Source of the DNA: Bog-756 sp963699345 | GTDB taxonomy: Bacteria > Actinomycetota > Acidimicrobiia > Acidimicrobiales > RAAP-2 | Reading direction: 5' to 3' | Assembly: GCA_963699345.1 (NCBI GenBank) | Contig: CAVOTL010000007.1 | Location: forward strand, 558,001-622,000 | DNA: 64,000 nt | The notes under the pieces: model-generated | Databases searched by the model: none | The model's input: the letters and a program-made list of their open reading frames with translations, nothing else | Told to the model about the DNA's origin: nothing | Program-made: the position numbers and the translations under genes | In this document: piece by piece, positions 35,342 to 44,896 of the stretch | Numbering within the stretch: position 1 is the stretch's first letter | How the letters are laid out: each line of letters begins with the position of its first letter

Positions 35342-36664
35342 ATGACCACGAGGCGGACCAAGACCGGGGTGCTGCTGGCGGCGGCACTGGCCCTGCCGCT
35401 GGTGGCGGCGGGGTGCTCGAGCGGGACCTCGGCCAGCTCGACGACGGCGACCACCGGATCGGCGACCACGGGATCGACGTCCCCGCCCACCACCACGGGC
35501 TCGGGCGGCCACGAGGCGACCGGCTCGCCGATCACCATCGCCTACATCTCCTCGCTGACCGGAGAGGGCGCCTCCCAGGACGGCACGTCGCCGGCCGGCT
35601 TCACGGCCCGGATCGACCTCCAGAACGCGGAGGGCGGCATCGACGGCCACAAGCTGGTGGGCGACATCATCGACGACCAGACCAACCCGGCCGAGATCAG
35701 CACCGCCGTCCAGAGCGCGGTCTCGGGCGCCTTCGGCATCGTGTCGCAGAGCCCGCTGTTCTTCCTGGCGGCCAAGTATCCCCAGGCGGCCGGCGTGCCG
35801 GTGACCGGCTCCTACGACGACGGGCCCGAGTGGGGCACCCAGCCCTACACCAACATGTTCGCCGCCGACAACGGCAGCGTGAACCCGAGCTACCCGGTCA
35901 ACACCCAGATCGGGGACTTCCTGAAGGCCCACGGCGGCACCGTCCTCGGCTCCTACGGCTACTCGATCTCGCCGTCGTCGAGTCGCGCCGCCATCGGCAC
36001 GGCCCAGTCGTTCGAGCACGCCGGAGGCAAGGTCGGGGTGCTCGACACCCAGGTCCCCTTCGGCAGCGTCGACTTCACCTCCACGGCCCTGGTGGCCAAG
36101 CAGAAGAACATCAACGCCATGGTGCCGGCCCTGGACGACAACTCCAACTACGCCCTGGCCACCTCGCTCCAGCAGGCCGGGGTCAAGCTGAAGGCCGTCC
36201 TGTTCGCCACCGGCTACGAGCCCGACACCATCGGCTCCCCGGTGTGGAACGACCTCCAGGGCGACTACTTCATCTCGCTGTTCCGGCCGTTCTCCCTCCC
36301 CAACGCCGGCACCCAGCAGATGCAGGCGGCCCTGGAGAAGTACGAGCACTTCACTCCGACGCAGTTCCCGACCTTCTCCCAGTACGAGGCGTGGGCGGGG
36401 GCGGACCTGATGATCAAGGGCCTCCTGTTGGACGGCCCCGACCCGACCCGGGCCGGGGTCATCCAGAAGCTGCGCGGCGTGACCTCCTACAACGTCAACG
36501 GCCTGCTGCCCGTGACGCTCGACTACGCCACCAACTTCGGGAAGAACCCGCCCCAGACCTGTGCGTGGATCATGCAGGCGGCCAAGAGCGGGTTCAACCT
36601 GGTGTCCCCGACGCCCACCTGTGGCACCGACCTGCCGCACACGGACACGGCCACCAGCTCGTGA
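35342..36664 (+). CDS. ABC-type branched-chain amino acid/amide substrate-binding lipoprotein (LivK-like)
   Basis: 440 residues. The N-terminus is a lipoprotein signal: positively charged MTTRRTKTG, a hydrophobic run and lipobox VAAGC with Cys25. A Ser/Thr-rich linker of about 35 residues follows, then a type I periplasmic-binding fold (ITIAYISSLTGEGASQDGTS at the first lobe, GVPVTGSYDD and FEHAGGKVGVLDTQVPFG in the middle). It would be anchored outside the membrane and deliver a solute, here perhaps the organic substrate of the surrounding pathway. No permease or ATPase gene is nearby. GGGAGGAAGC precedes the ATG. Confidence 0.85.
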   Translation: MTTRRTKTGVLLAAALALPLVAAGCSSGTSASSTTATTGSATTGSTSPPTTTGSGGHEATGSPITIAYISSLTGEGASQDGTSPAGFTARIDLQNAEGGIDGHKLVGDIIDDQTNPAEISTAVQSAVSGAFGIVSQSPLFFLAAKYPQAAGVPVTGSYDDGPEWGTQPYTNMFAADNGSVNPSYPVNTQIGDFLKAHGGTVLGSYGYSISPSSSRAAIGTAQSFEHAGGKVGVLDTQVPFGSVDFTSTALVAKQKNINAMVPALDDNSNYALATSLQQAGVKLKAVLFATGYEPDTIGSPVWNDLQGDYFISLFRPFSLPNAGTQQMQAALEKYEHFTPTQFPTFSQYEAWAGADLMIKGLLLDGPDPTRAGVIQKLRGVTSYNVNGLLPVTLDYATNFGKNPPQTCAWIMQAAKSGFNLVSPTPTCGTDLPHTDTATSS

Positions 36665-36713
36665 CGGTGGTGCGCCCGAGTTCCGCACCCGTGAGGACAA
36701 GGAGTCCCCGACG

Positions 36714-37859
36714 ATGAAATCGAAGGCTGCCGTGCTGTTCGGCCGCGAGCAGGACTGGGTGATCGAGGAGATCGACCTGGATCCCCCGAAGGACCACGAG
36801 GTCCTGGTCCGGTGGGCCGCCGCCGGGTTGTGCCACTCCGACCAGCACCTGCGCACCAACGACATCGGTGCCCCCCGCGACCCGGACGAGGGTCCGGACC
36901 CGCGACTGTTCCCCCTCATCGGCGGCCACGAAGGCGCCGGCGTGGTCCAGGCGGTCGGGCCGGGCGTCACCGGCCTCGAGGTCGGTGACCACGTGGCGGC
37001 CAGCTTCTTCCCCATCTGCGGCCGGTGCAAGATGTGCCTGACCGGGCACACCAACCTCTGCGACCTCGGCGCGGAGACCTTCTCCCCCGGCCAGATCTCC
37101 GACGGGACGCCGCGGTACCACCTCGACGGGAAGCCGCTCAACGTGATGTCCAAGCTCGGGACCTTCTCCGAGTACGGCGTCGTCCACGAGGCGTCCCTGG
37201 TGAGGGTGGAGCGCGAGTTCCCCCTGGCGGCGGTGGCCCTGGTGTCGTGCGGCGTCACCACCGGATGGGGCTCGGCCGTCTACCGGGCCGAGGTGGCCCA
37301 GGGTGACGTGGTGGTGGTCGTCGGGGTCGGTGGCGTGGGGATGAACGCCGTGCAGGGCGCCCACATGGCCGGAGCGCGCCACGTGGTGGCCGTGGACCCG
37401 GTGGAGTTCAAGCGGAAGTCAGCTCTCGACTTCGGAGCCACCCACACGGCCGCGTCGATGGAGGAGGCACTGCCACTCGTCGTCGACCTCACCCGCGGTC
37501 AACTGGCCGACGCCGTGATCCTCGTCCCGAGCGTCATGTACGGCGACCTCATGGGTCCCGCGCTGGCCCTGACCGGCAAGAACGGCACGTGCGTGGTCAC
37601 CGGCGTCGCCCCCCAGACCCAGGCGCAGAGCGACATCAACCTCTTCGAGCTGGCCATGTGGCAGAAGGAGGTCCGCGGGGTGGTGTTCGGTGCCGCCAAT
37701 CCGCGCTTCGACATCCCCAATCTGCTCGCGCTCTACGGGGCCGGGCGCCTCAAGCTGGACGAGCTGGTGACCCGCACCTACCCGCTCGACCAGATCAACC
37801 AGGGGTACCAGGACATGCTCGACGGCGTGAACATCCGCGGCGTCGTCGTCTTCGACTAG
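36714..37859 (+). CDS. NDMA-dependent-type zinc alcohol dehydrogenase
   Basis: 381 residues. Catalytic zinc ligands are Cys40 (GLCHSDQHL), His72/Glu73 (GGHEGAG) and the later Cys of VSCGVTTGWGSAVYRA. The structural cluster is Cys102, 105, 108 and 116. VVVVVGVGGVGMNAVQGAHM is the cofactor fold. The overall pattern (EEIDLDPPKDHEVLVRWAAA, then CDLGAETF) is that of actinobacterial nicotinoprotein dehydrogenases, which keep NAD tightly bound and, where studied, depend on mycofactocin. No mycofactocin genes are in the window. It is followed closely by a Baeyer-Villiger monooxygenase gene, a pairing suited to alcohol to ketone to ester conversion. Confidence 0.88.
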   Translation: MKSKAAVLFGREQDWVIEEIDLDPPKDHEVLVRWAAAGLCHSDQHLRTNDIGAPRDPDEGPDPRLFPLIGGHEGAGVVQAVGPGVTGLEVGDHVAASFFPICGRCKMCLTGHTNLCDLGAETFSPGQISDGTPRYHLDGKPLNVMSKLGTFSEYGVVHEASLVRVEREFPLAAVALVSCGVTTGWGSAVYRAEVAQGDVVVVVGVGGVGMNAVQGAHMAGARHVVAVDPVEFKRKSALDFGATHTAASMEEALPLVVDLTRGQLADAVILVPSVMYGDLMGPALALTGKNGTCVVTGVAPQTQAQSDINLFELAMWQKEVRGVVFGAANPRFDIPNLLALYGAGRLKLDELVTRTYPLDQINQGYQDMLDGVNIRGVVVFD

Positions 37860-37915
37860 GTGGCGACCCCCGGAACGCCCGGTCGACCGGTGGTCGCCGG
37901 GCTGTCCCCCCGTCG

Positions 37916-39467
37916 GTGAGGCGGCCGCCGCGGACGACCCACCCGTCCGCGGAGGACCTCTTCGGTCCCGCGGGCACCCCTCGGGTCGTGGTGATCGGTG
38001 CCGGGTTCGGGGGCATCGCCGCCGGCGTCAACCTGCAGCGGGCCGGCATCTCCACGTTCACCATCTACGAGTCGTCCGCCGGCGTGGGTGGGACCTGGTG
38101 GGACAACACGTACCCCGGGGTCGAGGTCGACGTGGACTCGAACCTCTACCGCTACTCGTTCAAGCCCCACGACTGGACCCGGACCCACGCCGGCCAGGCG
38201 GAGCTCCAGGCCTACCTGGAGGAAACCGTGGCCGACTACGGGCTGGCCCCGCACCTCCGCCTGGAGACCACCGTGCGCTCGGCCCGGTGGGACGACGACC
38301 GCCACGTGTGGTCCGTCCGGCTCGACTCGGGCGAGGTCGACGAATGCCACGTCCTGATCAGCGCGGTGGGATTCCTCAACGTCCCGAACCTCCCCGACTG
38401 GCCCGGGCTCGACGGGTTCGGAGGAGCGGCGTTCCACACCGCCCGCTGGGACCACGGCCTGGACCTGACGGGCAGGACCGTGGCCGTCGTCGGCACGGGA
38501 TCCACCGCCGCCCAGGTCGTCCCCGCCCTCCAGCCGGTCGCCGGGCGGGTGATCGTCTTCCAGCGGGAGCCCGGGATGGGTGCTCCCCAAGGGGGAGCGC
38601 GAGCTCACCGCGGAGGAGCGGTCGGCGCTCGCCCGGCCGGGCCGGCGCCGGGCGGACCGGATCCGGCAACGCTGGACCATGGAGCGGAACCTGTGGGGAG
38701 GGGCCATGTTCCGGCCGGGCAGCCCGCTCAACCAGAAGCGCGAACAGACCTGTCGCGCCTACATCGACGCCCAGTTCGCCGACCGCCCCGACCTGCGGGC
38801 GGCGGTGACGCCGGCGTACCCGTTCCCGGGAAAGCGCCCGATCCTGGCCACCACCTACTACCCGGCCCTCCGACAGCCCAACGTGGAGCTGGTCCCGCGG
38901 GCGGTCGACCGCGTGACCCCCACCGGGGTCGTCGACGCCGACGGCGTGGAGCGGGATGTCGATGTGATCGTCCTGGCCACCGGGTTCCGGGCGGCCGACT
39001 ATCTGGCCCGCGTGGAGATCCGTGGACGGACCGGAGCCACGCTCCGAGAGCACTGGGACGGTGAGCCGCAGGCCTTCCTCGGCATCACCGTGTCCGGGTT
39101 CCCCAACCTCTTCCTCCTCTACGGCCCGGGCACCAACGGCGGCGAACTGGTGTCGATGCTCGAGTCCCAGGCCGAGTACGCCGTCCGGGCGGTGCGGCGC
39201 CTCCGCCGCCGGCGGGTGACCGCCGTCGAGGTGCGTCCCGGCGCCGAGGCGCGCTGGAACCGCTGGCTCCAGTCCCGGATGTCGGGGACGTCGTGGACGC
39301 TGGCCCGCAACTACTTCACGTCCGGCTCCGGTCGGGTCGTCACCCAGTGGCCGTCCGGCAATATGGTGTACCGGGTACTCACCAAGGTCCTCGGACCCGC
39401 CTCCGAGTCCACCCGACGACGAGCCGTACGTCCCGACCGAACGGAGGACACCGCGTGGACGACATGA
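37916..39467 (+). CDS. Baeyer-Villiger flavin monooxygenase, one frameshift
   Basis: Removing one G of the GGG at 38573-38575 gives 516 residues (EPGWVLPKGERELTAEER across the join). GAGFGG near 28-33 binds FAD. The Baeyer-Villiger fingerprint F168-x-G170-x3-H174-x3-W178 (FGGAAFHTARW) is exact. VVGTGSTAAQ just after it is the NADPH motif, and LATGFRAADYL closes the domain. These enzymes insert oxygen next to a ketone to give an ester or lactone. The GTG at 37916 is the best in-frame start, 56 bp after the alcohol dehydrogenase. Its end overlaps the amidohydrolase start. Confidence 0.85.
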
Positions 39468-40546
39468 TCTACTCGTGTGACGACCACCTCGACCTGCGGG
39501 CCGTGCCCGTCGACCTGTGGCAGTCGCGGGTACCCCGGGCGGTGGCCGGGCGGGCCCCGAAGGTGGTCGACCGCGACGGACAGGCGGCCTGGGTCTGCAA
39601 CGACCGCGTCGTCGGGGCCAGCGGACGCCCGCTGAAGAATCTGAGCGCCATCGGGCGGGCCGGTCTGGAGGACGACGGGTTCCGGTCCAGCACCACGAAG
39701 TTGCGTCTCGAGGACATGGATCGTGACGGGGTCTGGGCCTCGGTCATCTACGGGCCCGTCCCCCTCACGCTCTCCATCCCCGAGCCCGACCTCCAGGACG
39801 TGTGCTATCCGGCCTGGAACGACTGGGCGATCGAGGAGTTCAACGCCGCCGCCCCCGACCGGCTGTGCGTACTCCCCTTCCTCCCCAGCCACTCCCCCGA
39901 GGCGGCGGTGACCGAGCTCGAACGCTGTGCGGGCCTCGGGCACCGTGGCGCGCTCATCGACGTCTTCGACTTCGATGCCGGCGATCCGGCGTGGGACCGC
40001 CTGTGGGCGGCCGGGGAGGCGACCGGCCTGCCCCTCAGCTTCCACATCAAGGCCGGGCCGTCGCCCCGGCTCAGCTACCAGATGGGCTCGTGGAAGTCCG
40101 CCGCCTTCGCCACCGTGCTACCGCTCCAACTCGACGAGATGCTGGCCATCATGATCTTCTCGGGGGCACTCGAGCGACATCCCGGCCTCACGCTCGTGCT
40201 GGCGGAGTCCGGCGTCGGCTGGCTCCCCTACTTCCTGGCCCGCATGGACCTGGAGTGGGAGAACCTCCGGGACCAGATCGACTACGCCCCCTCGGTCCCC
40301 CCGTCGGACCTCTTCCGCCGCCAGGTCGTCGCCACCTTCGAGGAGGAGAAGCTCGCCGACCGGTTCATCCCCTTCCTCGGGGCCGACTCGTGCATGTGGG
40401 CGTCGGACTACCCCCACACCGACAGCACCTTTCCCGAGTCGCGGAAGGCCATCGACGAGGCGCTGGGGTCCCTCCCGATCGAGGACCGTCGGAAGATCAC
40501 CGCGGACAACTGCCGGAAGCTGTACGGGTTCGACGATGCCGGCTGA
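39455..40546 (+). CDS. Amidohydrolase-2 family protein
   Basis: 363 residues from the GTG at 39455, preferred over the ATG at 39464 because GGAGG lies 8 bases before it. The N-terminal metal site reads YSCDDHLDLR, a D-x-H form instead of HxH. Later conserved positions are PLSFHIKAG with a likely metal His, LVLAESGVGWLPYFL and MWASDYPHTDSTFPES. It is more distant from the two paralogues at 27062 and 47448. It overlaps the monooxygenase gene by 13 bp and the VOC gene by 11 bp, so these three are co-translated. It may hydrolyse the lactone or ester made upstream; this is inference. Confidence 0.83.
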   Translation: MDDMIYSCDDHLDLRAVPVDLWQSRVPRAVAGRAPKVVDRDGQAAWVCNDRVVGASGRPLKNLSAIGRAGLEDDGFRSSTTKLRLEDMDRDGVWASVIYGPVPLTLSIPEPDLQDVCYPAWNDWAIEEFNAAAPDRLCVLPFLPSHSPEAAVTELERCAGLGHRGALIDVFDFDAGDPAWDRLWAAGEATGLPLSFHIKAGPSPRLSYQMGSWKSAAFATVLPLQLDEMLAIMIFSGALERHPGLTLVLAESGVGWLPYFLARMDLEWENLRDQIDYAPSVPPSDLFRRQVVATFEEEKLADRFIPFLGADSCMWASDYPHTDSTFPESRKAIDEALGSLPIEDRRKITADNCRKLYGFDDAG

Positions 40547-40976
40547 CCCCGTCGACGGTACGACCGGCGGCATCGGTGGGGTCGACCATGTGGCCCTCCC
40601 CCTCGAGGACGCCCCGGCCATGGTCGCCTTCTACCGCGCCCTCGGGCTCGAGGTCACCGAGGCGCCGCTGCTGATCCAGGTGCACCTCGGTTCGCAGATG
40701 ATCAACTTCCACCGGCCCGAACTGCTGCTCGTGGGATTCAAGCTCCGCGCTCCGGCGGCCACCGCGCCCTGTGGCGACCTGTGCCTGGTGTGGGAGGGGA
40801 CGCCCGAAGCGCTCCGGGAGCTCCTCGACGAGGCGGGCGCCGAGGTGATCGAGGGTCCGGTCGAGCGGGAGGGTGGCCGCCGGGCCACGGGTACGAGCGT
40901 GTACACCCGCGATCCCGACGGGAACCTGCTCGAGTTCCTGAGCTATCCCGACGACCCCGCCGACGGGCGTCCGTGA
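40536..40976 (+). CDS. VOC (glyoxalase/dioxygenase superfamily) protein
   Basis: 146 residues with paired beta-alpha-beta-beta-beta modules. GGVDHVALPLEDAPAMVAFY near 14-33 gives the first metal-type His, and TSVYTRDPDGNLLEFLSY near 118-135 gives the C-terminal Glu. The first His of the second module is less clear. The family spans extradiol dioxygenases, glyoxalase, epimerases and binding proteins. The start overlaps the amidohydrolase stop by 11 bp. The role is unassigned beyond membership of the Baeyer-Villiger operon. Confidence 0.8.
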   Translation: MPADPVDGTTGGIGGVDHVALPLEDAPAMVAFYRALGLEVTEAPLLIQVHLGSQMINFHRPELLLVGFKLRAPAATAPCGDLCLVWEGTPEALRELLDEAGAEVIEGPVEREGGRRATGTSVYTRDPDGNLLEFLSYPDDPADGRP

Positions 40977-41017
40977 CGTCCTGATGGGCGGCCGCCCCAC
41001 CGGGACGGGCGATCGGG

Positions 41018-41434
41018 ATGTCTGACGAGTCGGAGATCGCCGCCCTCGTCCACCGGTACGCGTTCCTGGTCGACGACGGGGACGTCGACGGGGTGGCCTC
41101 CCTGTTCGAGCACGCCACCTGGCGCTCGGACCAGAGCGACGAGGTCCGTCGGGGTGCGGCCGGGGTGCGACCCGTGTACGAACGGCTGGCGGCCTCCACC
41201 GGGGCGGTCCGCACCCGACACCTGGTGACGAACCTGGTCGTCCAGGTGGGCCCGGCGGCGACCACGGCCTCGTCCCGCTGCTACTGGACGGTCCTGCGGT
41301 CCGACGGCCACGGGCCGATCACCGCGGTCCTGTCCGGCCAGTACATCGACCGGTTCGCCAAGGCCGACGGTCGGTGGCGGTTCGCCGACCGGCTCATCAC
41401 CACCGACCTGGCCGGATCGTCGGGAGACCCTTAA
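41018..41434 (+). CDS. SnoaL-like (NTF2 fold) protein
   Basis: 138 residues starting MSDESEIAALVHRYAFLVDD, the usual opening of SnoaL-like dehydratase/cyclase relatives, with GDVDGVASLFEHATW, then TRHLVTNLVVQVGPAATTAS and DRFAKADGRWRFADRLI. It is 41 bp after the VOC gene and 26 bp before a crotonase gene. Members include ring-hydroxylase small-subunit-like and dehydratase proteins; no active-site residues can be assigned. Confidence 0.75.
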   Translation: MSDESEIAALVHRYAFLVDDGDVDGVASLFEHATWRSDQSDEVRRGAAGVRPVYERLAASTGAVRTRHLVTNLVVQVGPAATTASSRCYWTVLRSDGHGPITAVLSGQYIDRFAKADGRWRFADRLITTDLAGSSGDP

Positions 41435-41460
41435 CCGGTTCTCGGGTAGCTTGACCCACC

Positions 41461-42231
41461 ATGACCCCCACCGGAGAGTTCGCCAGGATCGAGACCGCCG
41501 AGTCGGAGGGCACCGCCGTGCTGACGCTGGCCAGCGACAAGGTCAACGCACTGGACGTCGAGACGCTCGGCGAGATCACCCGGTTCGTCGACCGGTGCGC
41601 GGAGGATCCCGCGGTCCGGGCCCTCGTGCTCACGGGGAAGGGTTCCATCTTCTCGGCCGGGCTCAACGTGGGTGAGGTCCTCGACCACGACATCGGGCGC
41701 ACCGGCGTCCTGCTCGACGCCCTCAACACGGCGTTGATCCGCCTGTTCGCGTTTCCCAAGCCGACCGTGGCCGCCATCAACGGGGCCGCCATCGCCGGAG
41801 GCTGCATCCTCGCCTGCACCTGCGACAAGCGCCTGATCGTGGAGGGAGCCCGGATCGGGGCCACCGAACTCAAGGTGGGGGTGTCGTTCCCCGTGTTCGC
41901 CGTGGAGCTGCTCCGGCACGCGTGCGGCACCCACGCGGAGCAGCTGATGCTCGATGCCGCGCTGGTGGACGGCGAGGAGGCCTGCCGCTGCGGCCTGGCC
42001 CACCGGGTCGTCAGCGCCGATGACCTGCAGGGTGAAGCGCTCGCCCTGGCCGGCGCGCTGGCCCGCCTCGACGCCCGGGCCTATGCGCTGACCAAGGCGA
42101 CGGTCCGTCGGGACGCGTTGGCCGTCGCCGACGACGACGCGTGCCGGGCGATCGACCGTCAGGTACTGGCGCACTGGCAGGACGACACCACCCGGGCCAG
42201 CCTGGATCGGCTCCGCAAACCCAAGGGCTGA
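41461..42231 (+). CDS. Enoyl-CoA hydratase/isomerase (crotonase)
   Basis: 256 residues. AVLTLASDKVNALDVETLGE opens the domain, FSAGLNVGEVL is the oxyanion segment, INGAAIAGGCILACTCDKRL is the buried helix, and GATELKVGVSFPVF carries a Glu at the second catalytic position. The substrate-facing loop is shorter than in the other crotonases here. It closes the 36.7-42.2 kb gene run and converges with a SnoaL-like gene 36 bp away. Confidence 0.88.
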   Translation: MTPTGEFARIETAESEGTAVLTLASDKVNALDVETLGEITRFVDRCAEDPAVRALVLTGKGSIFSAGLNVGEVLDHDIGRTGVLLDALNTALIRLFAFPKPTVAAINGAAIAGGCILACTCDKRLIVEGARIGATELKVGVSFPVFAVELLRHACGTHAEQLMLDAALVDGEEACRCGLAHRVVSADDLQGEALALAGALARLDARAYALTKATVRRDALAVADDDACRAIDRQVLAHWQDDTTRASLDRLRKPKG

Positions 42232-42267
42232 GCGCGTCACCCGGTCCCCACGCCCCGGGGTCCGGGG

Positions 42268-42672
42268 CTACGTCCGATCGACACCCCGACCCGGCATCGG
42301 CTCGCCGAGAGCGGCCCGCCAGGCGGGGGGAGCGAACGGATCGGCGAAGTACTGCGTCTCGTGCACCACGTGGTGGTCGGCGAACTCCATGATGCTCACC
42401 GAGTACGTGGGTACGCCGTCGTAGGTGATGACGCACTCGCTCACCCAGAGGTCCCCACGGCCGACGATCGACGTGACGGTGAAGTGGCGGTCGGCCGGAT
42501 GACCGCCCCGCTGCGCGGCGATGGCGTCACGGCCCCGGAACCGCTCCCCCGACTGGGGGTAGTCGAGGATCGCATCCCTCCGGTAGATGGCGTGTTCGAC
42601 GCCGATGTCCCCCCGCTCGGATGCCCGCCAGTGCTCCTCGATCGCCGCTCGGATCTGCGGATCGGCACCCAT
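42268..42672 (-). CDS. SnoaL/NTF2-like protein
   Basis: 134 residues from the ATG at 42672, supported by GGAGGA 5 bases upstream. IRAAIEEHWRASERGDIGVE is the N-terminal helix, followed by YRRDAILDYPQSGERFRGRD and paired strands (HFTVTSIVGRGDLWVSECVI). C-terminal FADPFAPPAWRAALGEP resembles NTF2-like proteins with an isomerase- or hydrolase-type cavity. It is a single gene by context. Function unassigned. Confidence 0.8.
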   Translation of the reverse strand: MGADPQIRAAIEEHWRASERGDIGVEHAIYRRDAILDYPQSGERFRGRDAIAAQRGGHPADRHFTVTSIVGRGDLWVSECVITYDGVPTYSVSIMEFADHHVVHETQYFADPFAPPAWRAALGEPMPGRGVDRT

Positions 42673-43074
42673 GGCGTTCCTCCTCCGGGTGGCCGTGGCC
42701 CCCGACGCGGGAGATCGAGACTCCCTGATGCTGGACCCGGACGACGTCCCCCGGACATCCGGCACTCGGTCCATGGACCTGGCGGGCCGGCGCCGAAAGC
42801 CTATCCAAGGGGCCGCGATGCGAGCCGGGCGAGGGCACGGCCGACCGCCCGGTCGCCGTGGCGTGGCGAGCGGCTCCGAGCTCGGGAGACCGGGGCCCGT
42901 CGTCGCCTGTCCGGGAACGGGTGGACCGTCACCGGTCAGATCGCGGACCCCCGAGGATGCCCCTACGGGTACCGGTTCAGCGGTGGTGGATGACCACCGA
43001 GCGGAGGCGGGCGGTGGCCGGGCGGCGGGGACCGGGGAGGGGCCTCGAACGGATCGGCCCCGTAGGCTGGCCGG
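42673..43074. other. 402-bp divergent intergenic region
   Basis: This lies between the SnoaL-like gene (minus) and the thioredoxin-fold gene (plus). It is GC-rich throughout. I see no convincing reading frame with family similarity and no strong inverted repeat. GTAGGCT just before 43075 could be a -10 element for the plus-strand gene. Confidence 0.4.
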
Positions 43075-43539
43075 ATGCCGACCGACATCAGGTTCCCCCG
43101 CGTCTCCGCGCGAGACCTCGAGGGGTCGGATGTGCACCTTCCCGAGGCGTTCGCCGGACGACGCAATGTCGTCATCGTGGCCTTCCGGCGCAACCATCAG
43201 GCCCTGGTCGACTCCTGGGTGCCCTGGCTCGATCGGCGCGCCGCCGACGATCCCGGATTTCGCTTCTACGAACTACCCACGATCGGCAGGATCTGGTCCC
43301 CCGTCCGCAACATGATCGACGGCGGCATGGCCGCCGCGATCCGCGATCCCGTCGTGTTGCAGCGGACCCTCACGATCTACGGTGACGTGGGTCGACTGAC
43401 GAGGCCGCTCGGCATCGACGATCGCTCGACGATCACCCTGCTGGTCGTCGACGGGGACGGTGGGGTGGGCTGGTCCGGCACCGGCGCGTTCGACGAGGGC
43501 ACCGCCCGCGAGATCGACGAAGCCCTGCGCTGCGTGTAG
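43075..43539 (+). CDS. Thioredoxin-fold protein lacking CxxC (ATP10-like)
   Basis: 154 residues. NVVIVAFRRNHQALVDSWVP near 31-50 is the first strand and helix of a thioredoxin-like fold, and the stretch PGFRFYELPTIGRIWSPVRN, a glycine-rich GGMAAAIRD and LLVVDGDGGVGWSGTGAFDE complete it. The position of the redox CxxC is occupied by RRNHQ, and the only Cys is the penultimate residue. The pattern resembles ATP10/redoxin-like proteins of unknown role. It converges with the epoxide hydrolase gene. Confidence 0.6.
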   Translation: MPTDIRFPRVSARDLEGSDVHLPEAFAGRRNVVIVAFRRNHQALVDSWVPWLDRRAADDPGFRFYELPTIGRIWSPVRNMIDGGMAAAIRDPVVLQRTLTIYGDVGRLTRPLGIDDRSTITLLVVDGDGGVGWSGTGAFDEGTAREIDEALRCV

Positions 43540-43621
43540 GACGAGCAGGGCGGGCGCCCGACACGGATCTCCTCCGCCGGACGGTCCCTCTCCGGGTGGG
43601 ACCCTCCGACCGGGGGACGGG

Positions 43622-44768
43622 TCAGCGCACGGTGCGGAAGAACGCCACCACGTCGTCGGCGAACAGCTCCGGCTGCTCCATGGCGGCGAAGTGGCCACCC
43701 CTGGGCATGTCCGTCCAGCCGCGTGACGTTGTACTGCCGCTCCACCCACGACCGCGGCCAGCGCAGCACCTCCTTGGGATAGCGACCCACCCCCGTGGGC
43801 ACCCCGACGAAGGGGAGCCGATCGGCCAGCACGCCGCCCCGGTTGGTCTCCCAGTAGAGGCGGGCCGACGACGTGGCGGTACGGGTCAACCAGTAGAGGG
43901 TCACGTTGGCGAGGAGCTGGTCCCGGGTGAAACACGATTCCGGGTCCCCTCCGCAGTCGCTCCAGCCCCGGAACTTCTCGACGATCCACGCCAGCAGGCC
44001 GGCCGGTGAGTCGTCGAGGCCGACCCCGACGGTCTGGGGTTTGGTGCCCTGCTCGGTGGCGTAGGCCCCCTCGTCGCGGGTGAACCGGCCCAGGTCGGCG
44101 AGGTCGGCCTGTTCGGCCTCGGTCAGGGCGTCCGGCTCCGACGGTCGTGATCCCAGCGGCATGTTGAGGTGCAGCCCGACACAGTGCTCCGGGTCGAGGA
44201 GCGCGATCCGCGTCGTGACCTGGGCTCCCCAGTCGCCCCCCTGGGCGCCGTAGCGGTCGTAGCCGAGGCGACCCATCAGCGTGGCGAAGGCCCCGGCGAT
44301 CCGGGCCACGTCCCAGCCCGGCGTACGGGGCGGTTCGGAGAACCCGTAGCCCGGCAGTGACGGCACCACCACGTGGCACGCGTCCTGCGCCCGCCCTCCG
44401 AACGCCGTCGGATCGGTCAGCCGCGGGATCACGTCCCAGAACTCGAGGAACGACCCCGGCCAGCCGTGGACGAGGAGCAGCGGCAGGGCGTCCTCATGGG
44501 GCGACCGGACGTGGACGAAATGGACGGACTGCCCGTCGATGCCGGTCATGAAGTGTGGGAGCGCGTTGAACCCCGCCTCCTGCGCCCGCCAGTCGAAGGT
44601 GTCGGTCCAGTACCCGACCAGCTCCCGCAGGTAGGGCATCGGGATGCCCGCCTCCCACCCCTCCCCCGCCACCGGATCGGCGAAGCGGGTCCGGGCGAGT
44701 CGGTACGCGAGGTCCTCCAGGTCCGCGTCGTCGGCCCGGAACTCGAACGGCTCGACCCCGTCGCTCAT
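43622..44768 (-). CDS. Epoxide hydrolase (alpha/beta fold, EHN type), one frameshift
   Basis: Removing one base at 43718 gives 381 residues; without it the catalytic His is lost. The N-terminal EHN domain (FRADDADLEDLAYRLARTRF) is followed by the oxyanion motif HGWPGSFLEFW at 101-111, nucleophile Asp179 in GAQGGDWGAQV, and, after correction, His in RGGHFAAMEQPELFADDVVA near the end. It would open an epoxide to a diol through an alkyl-enzyme ester. The ATG at 44768 has GAGGGAGAACCG just upstream. It is divergent from the dehydrogenase at 44897 across 128 bp with no clear site. Confidence 0.85.
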
Positions 44769-44896
44769 CGGTTCTCCCTCCTCGTCCCGTCCCGCCGCAC
44801 CGGCGCGTCCGCCCCGGCACGGACGGGCGACCGGCGCGCGGGATCGGGTACTCTCACCCCACCGCCCGATCATCGTGGTCCCGGCGGCAACCGAAC

